From Corallochytrium limacisporum (taxonomy: Eukaryota; Opisthokonta): 64,000 nucleotides of DNA. Position 1 is the first letter of the stretch. Each line of letters opens with the position of its first letter. This document shows positions 32,801 to 41,514 of this stretch, in pieces. The position numbers and the translations under genes are program-made. The notes beneath the pieces are model-generated. The model saw only the letters and a list, made by a program, of their open reading frames with translations, made no database searches and had not been told where the DNA came from. The stretch lies in assembly GCA_002811645.1 (NCBI GenBank), contig PDIP01000038.1, positions 59,129 through 123,128 on the forward strand, in the 5' to 3' direction.

Positions 32801-35241
32801 ACTTCTGTTACCCTCTACCAACTTCCTACCATTTTACCCCCTTTGCCTATCCGTACCTCGCTTAAAGCAATTGTGTTCTCTATGCAACCTCCTTCCCGAT
32901 CTATCACCCACCACCTCCCAAGGCTCCTACCGCTGGTTGCCAATACTGATATAGTTTGTCAATCGGCACACACCATCATTTGCATCGCGCCGCTCCCAGG
33001 ACTCCCTTTCTCAAAGCCCCAACCTTCCCAGGTGTGCGACGATCAGCGGCCCACCCTTTCTGCCAATCCAGAAATGTGGTTCCCAACGCACAAAGCCGCT
33101 CTAATTTCCTACCGGTTTGGACGGACGGGTAGCACCTTGACCGCAAGAACGAAACCCCGAAAATACGCGAGACCCAGGTCCGGGTGAAGAGAATCAAAGC
33201 GAACGAAAGAGAATACAAGGTCTCTTACGTTTACTATAGGTGCGGTGTTTTCCACAGGGACGAGTTAGGACTTGCAACGATGGACAACCGCACAACCTGC
33301 CAAAGTACAGCCGGGCGAGAACGAATGGAAACCAGAAGCGCGGAGTCCAAGGGGACGCGAAGGGCAGTACTTTGGTAAGATTTGGTGTCCACCGATTCCC
33401 CTCTGTTGCTCTCCACTGCCTCATGATGTCCCTGCTCTCTTTGTTTGCATCTCAGTCACCCGAGTTGCTCTTGTCTCGTGGGTGTCGTTGTTGTGGTCAC
33501 CCGCGACAATCTCCGAGGGATGTAGCTCGTCCTTCACAGCAGTGTTCCTGAACTCACTGGATCTGACAGTGTCGTGACCAACTCGAATTCACATACTGTG
33601 TACGATTAGCATGCTAAGCAGGCTGTTAGGTCACTTCATGCAGCAACAAGCTTGCCTATGTGGATGACAGAGCACGCCCCAGCTCCACCTAAGTACAATC
33701 ATGAACTATGATCCAATGATACTTTTGTTGTTTAGATCCGTTGAAATTGATTCCACAGGCCTTGTCAGAACACGTACCCCCCAGCTGCCGATCGTCCCGG
33801 GAGATAGGAGAACACCACACATGAAACCAGCAGTCACTATGATGCACATTTATTGTCCGGGCTCGGTCTAGAACCAAACATCTATAGCCATGATCAGCCC
33901 TATCTGGTCCGGGTCTTTCGAATGGAACGACATGCAATATATGGTACTGTTACCGCAAACATCGTAGAATAAAGATGACCCAAAGTGCATCCACATCACG
34001 GTGGAAATCGGACGTCCCAAGCCCAGTTCCGCCCACCACACTCCACTCTCTCCAATGGACACCTAAGAATGGCCGGTCTTTTACGGTCCTGCAGTGAACT
34101 ACGAATTTGTACGGCTAAACTGAAACGGTTAAGCCTCGAAATCCCGAAGGCGCGTCCGCGAAGTCTCGCCAATGTGTCATACAAGAGCAACGGCGTACCT
34201 TCAAAAATCATGACCACCGTTATGGAACGATTTGGAAACGAAGGGTTTCCGCAAATGAATCTTTACAAAGTATCATTCTATGAACTGAATCCCTAAATTT
34301 TATCATTAGTAAATTTGATTCGTGAAATTTTAAGAATATGACTAAGGCGGTGGGTGACCCCGAGACCCTTCGAATGACGGACCGGGTATACCTTAGGTGG
34401 CCGGTGTCCCCCGCTTACCTCCGCTGTAACTGCCGGCCGTGGGGCGGTGGATTGGGTTGATGACACTGACAGGCACGGGGGATACCCACACACCGGCACT
34501 CTTGTCTTGCTGACCACCATTACCTGCATCCACCCCAATGACGTGCCAATGGGAGCCAGGATGCCCTTTACTCCTCAATCCGCGTTTTTCTGTGTGTTGC
34601 GCCGCTTAGCACAGGGCGAGCCTTGCACTTACGCACACTTGACTGCGCAGGTTCTTCCCGGTTCATGTTCCGGGGAATATGTTAACAATTCTGTTTTAGG
34701 CGGGACCATGGATGTGTATTTTGAACCTGGCCTTGCCCCCCCCGTTAATGAAGAATGTTAAAGCAGGGCCCAGCCTCGCACTGGTCCGGCGATTATAACA
34801 GGGAAGGGCGGCGGTTGCTGGAAGGCTGGGTGGTGGTTTTGCCCCAGTTCGGTCGTTTCACACGGGCTCTCCTCCACTCGCCCGGGAACTGCAGAGGCAC
34901 ACACAGTCCAAGGCAAAACGGCCGATGTTTTACTACGCAGGCACAACGACGAGAGGGGAGGGGGGCTAGAGCGGACAGGGTCCAGGGTTAATAACACAAG
35001 GTTGTCCGTCGTGTGTGAGTTCAATGGTGTCGTTGGGAGTGGTAACGTCAGGTGACTAGAGTCACTGCTGTTACTGATACAGGACATGGTTATGTAGCCA
35101 GGTAGGATGCCATGGGCTTGGGCGATGGATTGTTGCTGTCCTTTGGTAGCCTAGAAGAGACGATCCACCCCGTGATGACGATCATGGAGACAAGTTTTAC
35201 AGATGTTGGAGGTTGCTCAATTAGCAGAGGTTGCAGCATAG
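29855..35241. other. 5.4-kb gene-poor region
   Basis: This includes the 5' flank of the histidine kinase and of the ACC-synthase-like gene. Homopolymer runs (C at about 30846-30856) and long pyrimidine-biased segments (for example 32800-33100) occur. Several open frames of 100-147 codons exist (for example 30823-31266, 33985-34296, 34447-34761), but none has recognisable motifs, and the longest has no sign of coding bias. I see no RNA gene or mobile element. A diverged or heavily spliced gene cannot be excluded. Confidence 0.45.
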
Positions 35242-36534
35242 ATGACAGTGATGGTGCCAAGCGACGATTCGGTCTTGTCCTCTCGCGGACAGAGGGCCCT
35301 GGGCGATGTCGCCTCGTACTTTGGCAAGTTTGTTGAAGCAGGTGCCGATCCCTATCACGTGGAGACGAGCCCTGAGGGATATATAATCTTTGCCGTAGCG
35401 GCCAATAAGTTGGTTTGGCCGGCCTTCCAGGCGAAGCTGGCGGAAGTGACAAAGGCAGTACCGGATTGGGTCGGTGACTATACAGGCATGCGCGGTCATC
35501 CAGAGTTTAGGGAGGTGATCGCTAAGTGGATGACCCGCTATATGGCCAAGGGAACCTACACGGTTGACGCAGAGAGCCTTGCCCTGAGCAGTGGCTGCGG
35601 TGCCGTTGTGCACAATGTCTTCTGGGCGCTGTGCGAGGACGGTGATGCGGTCATTCTGCCTACTCCTGCTTATCCAGCTTTCGATAATGACCTTGCAGTC
35701 ATGTCGAACCTGCATTTGTACTACGCAACAACTGTGGCTCCCGAGTTCAAAGTAACGGAGGAGTGTTTGGAGGCTGCAGTCCAGAAAGCCAAGGCCGAAG
35801 GCCGGCGCGTACGTGCACTGCTGATCAGCACGCCGAACAATCCGATTGGCCACTGCTACAGTGCCGAAGAGATGCGCATGATGGTCCGTTTCTGCCGTAG
35901 GCTTGGGATCCATTTTGTGAGCGATGAAATCTACGCCTCCTCAGTATATCGCAAGCCTCCAGTCCCTTACGTCAGTCTCTTCGAAGTGTGCAAAGATGAA
36001 GGGGGCATGGGGAATGACATGCACGTGATTTGGGGATTCTCGAAGGACTTTGCTGTCAACGGCTTGCGAGTTGGATGTGTAGCGTCGGAGTGCAAGCCGT
36101 TGCTCAAGGCCTACGATAACCTGGGTTACTTCTTCACCGTCAGCAACCTGACACAGTACGTCCTTACCGAGATGCTTAAGGATGAGAAATGGACGGACGA
36201 GTATCTAAAGCAGTGCAATGCATCGCTTCTTGGCAACTACGAGCTCATCTCAAATCGATTGAAGGGCATGGGCATACCGTTCTTTGAGAGCTTTGCGGGT
36301 CAGTTCCTTTGCATTGACATGCGCCAGTACCTGCCCGAGCCTTCGTGGAAGGGCGAGGACCAGCTGTTTACAACACTGTTTGAAGAATGCAAGCTTCTGT
36401 TGACCCCTGGAGAAGCGTGCCACTTCGATTCTCCCGGATTCTTCCGCATTTGTTTCGCCTGGTTGTCACCGGAAGCTGTGACAGTGGGCATGGACCGGCT
36501 CGAGGACTGGTGTGCAAAGCAAGCTAAGGCGTAG
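35242..36534 (+). CDS. ACC-synthase-like PLP-dependent aminotransferase (fold type I)
   Basis: The product is 430 aa and belongs to the class I/II aminotransferase superfamily, closest in motif pattern to 1-aminocyclopropane-1-carboxylate synthase-like proteins. The PLP lysine is Lys268 in 'WGFSKDFAVNGLRVG'. Other PLP-site blocks are 'STPNNPIG' (about 195-202) and 'SDEIYASSVY' (about 228). 'GDYTGMRGHPEFR' corresponds to the 'QDYHG' block of ACC synthases and keeps its Tyr. The 'AENQL' block of true ACC synthases reads 'AANKL' here, so the substrate-pocket Glu is Ala54. That change argues against ACC (ethylene precursor) synthesis and for a general aminotransferase or beta-lyase. The ATG at 35242 gives the only start before the conserved region. 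It converges on the inositol-phosphatase-like gene, with 197 bp between stops. Confidence 0.9.
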   Translation: MTVMVPSDDSVLSSRGQRALGDVASYFGKFVEAGADPYHVETSPEGYIIFAVAANKLVWPAFQAKLAEVTKAVPDWVGDYTGMRGHPEFREVIAKWMTRYMAKGTYTVDAESLALSSGCGAVVHNVFWALCEDGDAVILPTPAYPAFDNDLAVMSNLHLYYATTVAPEFKVTEECLEAAVQKAKAEGRRVRALLISTPNNPIGHCYSAEEMRMMVRFCRRLGIHFVSDEIYASSVYRKPPVPYVSLFEVCKDEGGMGNDMHVIWGFSKDFAVNGLRVGCVASECKPLLKAYDNLGYFFTVSNLTQYVLTEMLKDEKWTDEYLKQCNASLLGNYELISNRLKGMGIPFFESFAGQFLCIDMRQYLPEPSWKGEDQLFTTLFEECKLLLTPGEACHFDSPGFFRICFAWLSPEAVTVGMDRLEDWCAKQAKA

Positions 36535-36731
36535 ATGCCATTGCCCAAGTTTCCGCTGTGTACATTAGAAGGTCGTTGAATATATTTGTATGAGGGCGTC
36601 TTTGCTATGTATATTTAGGAATTTATGTCTACCGCTTATGTGATTGAACAACTACCTGTTGGAAGGAAGAGAGGAGCTGCATAACTAATTTATTCCTCTA
36701 ACCCCTGTTCTTCCCGGCTAGATTGGCTTTT

Positions 36732-39206
36732 CTAGTATCCGGAGTACATGATCGAGTCAAACAGGTTACGACGAATCGCGGCAGAGCGGTGCATGACGCT
36801 GTAAATGTCACTCAAAAGCACCACGGGCAGTGCAATGATCCAGAGCAGCAAAACCAGGACCATAGGTGCCCGCTTCTGTTGGTGACAAATGGTGTAGAGT
36901 AGCAGGCCGATGACGTTACGGAAGTAATGGCGGATGCCAGAGTTGAGGCCCAGGACCAGCTCGTAGACAACGGGAAGGGCCAGGTACAGCAGGCCATTGA
37001 CCAAATTTCGGCGCACGTCCACAACGTTCTCAGGCGCAACTAACTGCAAATCGAGCGGCAGCTTCAGACTGCGCAGTACATCATCGGGTACTTCAAGGTA
37101 GCGCGCTCCACGCTTCACTAATGATGCCCACACACGAGACGCCGGTTTGCGGACAGTGCGTTCAAAGGAGCCCATCAGACTCACGGGCACAATCATAATG
37201 ATACAAATGACGCGAAGTAGCATCACAATAGCGGAGTCCACGACCTTGTTGACGGCATCCTCACCTCGACTGCGGATGGCCTGGCCACTGAGGAAGTCAG
37301 GCATCTGGCCGCTGGCCCGAGCAGCCATTCCAATACCGTCGGGGTCATTGTTGTTTTCGTGGTGGTCCAAAGAATTACGCTTCGGACTGAGGGCCGGGTT
37401 GGTGTACACGCGGCCGGTGCGGGGCACCACCACGTCCAGAACACTGGACAGGGGAGGATGAATGCACCGATTCGGTACTGAAGGTTGCGGCTGCTGAGGT
37501 GACTGATGGACATTGTTGTTACTGCTAACGCTTGGAGGCGGCGAAGAATTCAAGACTACACTGTTCCGCGGGGAAGGCTGGATAGACGGGACCAAACTGT
37601 ATCCGCCGCTTGTACTACCAGCCTTTAACGCATGCGCAGTATAGCTACGCTGGTGGACCGTGGCACCCTTGTACAGAATGCGATCAGTCCAACCCGGCTG
37701 GTACCGACCACTCGATGTGGACCAGCGGTTGCGGGCCTGCGGCTGATATCGAGCGGCCGCCTCACGGAGTTCTTCACGATCACGATCCTCCTTGCTCTGG
37801 ACTTTGCCGTTGCTGACCTTCTTCGTAGCCGGATTACTGCTGCTAGCGGCCAGGTCCGTGGGTAGGGCTTCGTGGACCGGTGGGAAGGTCATACTGCCTT
37901 CCTGAAGTTGGTTCAGGTACCGATTGCACTGCAGACGTAGCTGGTCACTCTTGCGCAGAGGCTCCCAGTCTTGCTCACGAATGCGACGCTCAATCTCGTC
38001 AATCGGCAGAGAGATGCGGTAGTTGAAGTTGCCACACCATACTACCACGTCGTGGTGTAGCAGACCATCAACAGTGGGTTCCATAGCTGCGTAACGCGAC
38101 GGCGGCAGAGCATGCTGGGCTACACTAGCAACATCACCTGCTGCAGCCTTACCACTTCCTCCATTCAATGTACAGGACAGATGGCAATTCACTAGGCAAA
38201 AGTGGGTTCGGAGAATGTGGAACTGAATGAGCACCGCTCCACGATCACCAAGGCGGCCAAAGGGCCCGAGGTGGGTGCCACGGGCTACGCTGCTAAAGCG
38301 GATGTCCGAGATATCCTGGGCCACACTCTGCCGCGCAAAGAGCCAACTTGAAATTCCCCCCAACTGATGCGCCGTTACCTTCACCCAGGCATCGTCACCA
38401 CACAAAGGAAAATCACTCACACTGCTACGAGCCGTGTCGGGTCCGTTGTTGTCTCCTGAACTGGTGCGCAGCTCTAAACTCTTGACGCTGCCGCTTGGAC
38501 TGTAAGGCCTGGCGATTCCGGAGCTATATGGACTCGGAGATGGACAAGGAGAACCGCGCTCACTGCTTTCCCGGCTACTCATATTGCTGGCTTGACTACT
38601 ACGATATTCTAGGTTGAGACTAGATACAATGGCCTCTGTCCACGCGTTTGTGACGCTCCGGTCCGGGATGAACAGGGACGATGGCCTTTTATCCATGTCC
38701 TGCAGACCAACGAACAAAATGTCGGACTCCAACCCCAAATGCACTAAAAAGGAGAAGTCGACATCATTTACGTCTATCCCGTCAATGTCCCATGTTACAG
38801 ACGTTAACCGTAGGTGCAAATCCGAACTGCGCGGACTCTGCATAGACCCGTTGGCAGTTTTCTTCATAATGCTCTTCGGCAAACGGTAAACCGTGCCATT
38901 CTTACCATGGTCCTTCGCAGTACCATTAGTGGCGCCAGCGCCATTACTAACGGTGCCATTCACGGCTGATTTTGCAGCAGTCTTACCTTGCACTCCATTG
39001 GCTGTGGTTTCCGAGTCCGAGGAGGTGGATGCAGTCTCAGAGATACTGTTGCTATCGACGTTCCACTGCCCTGTCGTCTTTATTTCTGCGAGTTTCATTT
39101 TATCAATTCGCACACCACCGGCAGTCTTGTCGGTGTGTACGGTAATGCTAGTCTTATCTGTTTGTGGTTGCGAAGTGAGCATCGTGTCGGCCGCCCGAAC
39201 CGGCAT
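36732..39206 (-). CDS. inositol polyphosphate 5-phosphatase-like membrane protein, probable pseudoenzyme
   Basis: From the ATG at 39206 the product is 824 aa; the frame opens at a GTG five codons earlier, which I reject as a start. The N-terminus is Ser/Thr-rich and disordered. The IPPc fold is visible as 'SVTWDIDG', 'ILFVGLQDM', 'FCLVNCHLSC', 'VVWCGNFNYRI' and 'YQPGWTDRIL'. Compared with active 5-phosphatases, TWNVNG has become TWDIDG, the metal-binding Glu of 'LQE' is Asp, the catalytic Asp of 'GDxNYR' is Asn393, and the final 'SDHxPV' His motif is not found. Low-complexity Ser/Pro/Asn sequence replaces it. The C-terminal third has three to four hydrophobic segments (about 640-665, 725-745, 770-800) that would anchor the protein to a membrane. 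It may bind phosphoinositides without hydrolysing them. It is divergent from the Pdx2 gene. Confidence 0.75.
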   Translation of the reverse strand: MPVRAADTMLTSQPQTDKTSITVHTDKTAGGVRIDKMKLAEIKTTGQWNVDSNSISETASTSSDSETTANGVQGKTAAKSAVNGTVSNGAGATNGTAKDHGKNGTVYRLPKSIMKKTANGSMQSPRSSDLHLRLTSVTWDIDGIDVNDVDFSFLVHLGLESDILFVGLQDMDKRPSSLFIPDRSVTNAWTEAIVSSLNLEYRSSQASNMSSRESSERGSPCPSPSPYSSGIARPYSPSGSVKSLELRTSSGDNNGPDTARSSVSDFPLCGDDAWVKVTAHQLGGISSWLFARQSVAQDISDIRFSSVARGTHLGPFGRLGDRGAVLIQFHILRTHFCLVNCHLSCTLNGGSGKAAAGDVASVAQHALPPSRYAAMEPTVDGLLHHDVVVWCGNFNYRISLPIDEIERRIREQDWEPLRKSDQLRLQCNRYLNQLQEGSMTFPPVHEALPTDLAASSSNPATKKVSNGKVQSKEDRDREELREAAARYQPQARNRWSTSSGRYQPGWTDRILYKGATVHQRSYTAHALKAGSTSGGYSLVPSIQPSPRNSVVLNSSPPPSVSSNNNVHQSPQQPQPSVPNRCIHPPLSSVLDVVVPRTGRVYTNPALSPKRNSLDHHENNNDPDGIGMAARASGQMPDFLSGQAIRSRGEDAVNKVVDSAIVMLLRVICIIMIVPVSLMGSFERTVRKPASRVWASLVKRGARYLEVPDDVLRSLKLPLDLQLVAPENVVDVRRNLVNGLLYLALPVVYELVLGLNSGIRHYFRNVIGLLLYTICHQQKRAPMVLVLLLWIIALPVVLLSDIYSVMHRSAAIRRNLFDSIMYSGY

Positions 39207-40531
39207 CTTTATCAATGCCACTGTTCAATGATAACCGTACTCTACTTGCTACTCTATTGCGAGAACTCCTTTGTCAAAAATTAGGGGACACCATCATTGC
39301 TCTCAAAAAACTTTGCTTGCGAACCTAAAAGTGAATGCTAGCACAGATTACCACTCTGTTTCCGGCTATTAGTGATCTCAAAGTACGTTTTTGTGCATCA
39401 AACACTCCATGCACTAGTGTGACCCACGCACACTAGCTCATGGCTTCTCACACTGACACTCCAGGCTCGCGTGTTGGTCCGTGCGCTTGGATCTTTGCAT
39501 TCCTTGCAAACGGCAAAAGAGTAAGACATTTAGAACAAAGCAACAAACACACACAGAGGCATCGAGTTCCTCCAAGACATCGCAACAGTTCTTGCACACC
39601 GTCCATCAATCCATCGGCGCTATCAGTGGGACCCGTTTGTCGCAGAACGGCTTCCCCTTTCACCACCACCACCACCAACTAAAGCCATACCCACTCACCT
39701 TCTACCAAGAGACCCTATACGGTACACATTGAGAGAGATTAACAAAAAAACGGGGGAAGGAGGGGAAGGACGGGGAGGGGGGAGAAGACAGAAAAAGACA
39801 TTCCCCCCCCCCCCCCCTCTCCCCCCCAAACCCCAACAAAAACCTTCGCAAATGGAGCCTCCCCCTTTGGCCCAGTCGGCCATTCTTTTTTTTTTATTCT
39901 CTTTCTCCCATTCCCGAAGCTGCGCTCTCTCTCTCTCTCACTCGCAAAGTTTTTGTGTGCCCCTTTGCTTCGACCGCCCCTTCCTCCGCTGGAGAGGGGG
40001 GGGGGGGTTAAAGGTCTTTTTTTTGGGATCTGTCGCTGGTGGTCCGTCCACCTGGCTGGCACCTTCGCCGTGAGACCCGCTTGGGGTGGAGGGGGGGGAG
40101 GGCCGGAGGAGGGTGGTGGGGAGAGCCGCTGCTGTGCGAGATGTGTCTCGGGCGAAAGGAAACGGCAACCCCCCCCCCCGGGGGGCGGGGGAGGGGGAGA
40201 GAGAGTGCGTGTGGCTGGCACGGGGTGTGGGTGATGCGTGGCTTATCTGCGACGTGAGGTAGCGCCCAAAGGTGGGAGATGAGGTAGATCATAGGTGGCG
40301 GTGGCTAAGGGATTTAATATCACCCAAAGGTCTTGGATAGATTAGGACCCAAAAGGATCTGGACCCGGTGGAGCAAAAGAGGGATCCTTCGGACTTCAGA
40401 AAAACGAAACAGTGCTTCCTAGAAGAGGACGTTCATTGATTCTTTCAGGCACTGGGTTGGACCTTGTGAGACAATTCCAGAAGCATTACTATTTACAAAT
40501 TGTACATATTTCATAATTTATATACACAGGT
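39207..40531. other. divergent intergenic region with long purine/pyrimidine tracts
   Basis: This 1.3-kb space separates the inositol-phosphatase-like (-) and Pdx2 (+) genes. From about 39,730 to 40,230 it alternates long purine-only and pyrimidine-rich runs, including 15 C at 39803-39817 and 12 G at 39996-40007. Apparent long frames here (for example 39739-40221) encode Gly/Pro repeats and are composition artefacts. Confidence 0.6.
39803..39817. repeat. C15 homopolymer in a purine/pyrimidine tract
   Basis: A run of 15 C sits between an upstream G/A-only segment and a downstream CT/CCC segment. It is prone to sequencing length error and to i-motif/G-quadruplex formation on the opposite strand. 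Confidence 0.9.
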
Positions 40532-41308
40532 ATGCATTTCGCAGCCCTGAATCTCTCAGAGCCGGACTCCGTCCTGGAACAGCGGGCACTGTACAGCGAC
40601 GAGGTCAATGTCACCAATGCCGGTGCGGCTGGGAGCGGGGATGCGCGCCTGAAAATTGGGGTGCTGGCGCTGCAGGGAGACTTCATGGAGCACCGTAATT
40701 TGCTCAAGCAAGTGTCTGACGATATCGAAGTCGTGGAAATGCGGAGCAAGGCCGATCTGGAGAGCACAGAAATTCAGGGCATGATTATTCCAGGTGGTGA
40801 AAGCACGACCATGGCGTTGATTGCTGAGATTGAAGGTCTCCTTGAGCCTTTGCGGGACTTTTGCCGTCGCAAGCCAGTGTGGGGCACATGTGCTGGCATG
40901 ATCTTCCTATCCACGGAGGTCACTCACGGCAAGAAGGGAGGACAGACTACCTTGGGCGTGCTGGATGCGACCGTTGATCGAAACCATTTTGGGCGGCAGA
41001 TCCATAGTTTCGAGGCCGACGTGGATATTCCCCTGTTTCATGACGTCGAATCCAACACTGCCAATTCAACACTGGTTTTCATTCGTGCACCCTCTGCCTC
41101 AGCCATCGGTCCAGGAGTCAAGGTCCTGGCCGAGGTCACCGACGTTCACCAAAACTGCCCCAGTGAGCGGTGCATGGTCGCGCTGCAGCAAGGCCACATC
41201 TTGGCCACCTCTTTCCATCCAGAACTGACCAATGACATGCGCTGGCATCAGTACTTTGTGCGTATGGTCGAACATGCCGAGCGGGAGCGCGTTACGGGAG
41301 GCCAGTAG
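40532..41308 (+). CDS. pyridoxal 5'-phosphate synthase glutaminase subunit (Pdx2/SNO family)
   Basis: This class I glutaminase hydrolyses glutamine and channels ammonia to the Pdx1/SNZ subunit, which makes PLP from ribose-5-phosphate and glyceraldehyde-3-phosphate. The product is 258 aa. The core begins at 'KIGVLALQGDFMEH' (about residue 38), preceded by an extra N-terminal segment of about 37 residues that most family members lack. 'IIPGGESTTMALI' forms the oxyanion region. The catalytic triad is Cys120 ('WGTCAGMI') with His229 and Glu231 ('SFHPEL'). Everything needed for activity is present. The Pdx1 partner is not in this window. It converges on the dynein gene with 206 bp between stops. 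Confidence 0.96.
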   Translation: MHFAALNLSEPDSVLEQRALYSDEVNVTNAGAAGSGDARLKIGVLALQGDFMEHRNLLKQVSDDIEVVEMRSKADLESTEIQGMIIPGGESTTMALIAEIEGLLEPLRDFCRRKPVWGTCAGMIFLSTEVTHGKKGGQTTLGVLDATVDRNHFGRQIHSFEADVDIPLFHDVESNTANSTLVFIRAPSASAIGPGVKVLAEVTDVHQNCPSERCMVALQQGHILATSFHPELTNDMRWHQYFVRMVEHAERERVTGGQ

Positions 41309-41514
41309 ACTAGCAACCATGATTTTGATCAAAAAACAGCCCAGACCACGTCACGTCCGACCGTTCTGTGACAGTACATTGCCAATTCCATTTCTAATGT
41401 GGTCCAAACGAGTAGTAATCATATTGACATCATTACAATACTTTTTTTTTCTTTTTGAAGTTTTGTCATAGAACAAAGCCGATAGTGATTAAGTGCGGCC
41501 AACACAAGTTGCCG

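Noticed and set aside
34447-34761. 104-codon + strand frame before the ACC-synthase-like gene
   Set aside because: Starts with GTG, no family match by eye, and no splice link to neighbours; could be revisited with RNA data.
39739-40221. 160-codon frame and its partners in the purine/pyrimidine tract
   Set aside because: Encodes Gly/Pro homopolymers produced by G/C runs; not protein-like.
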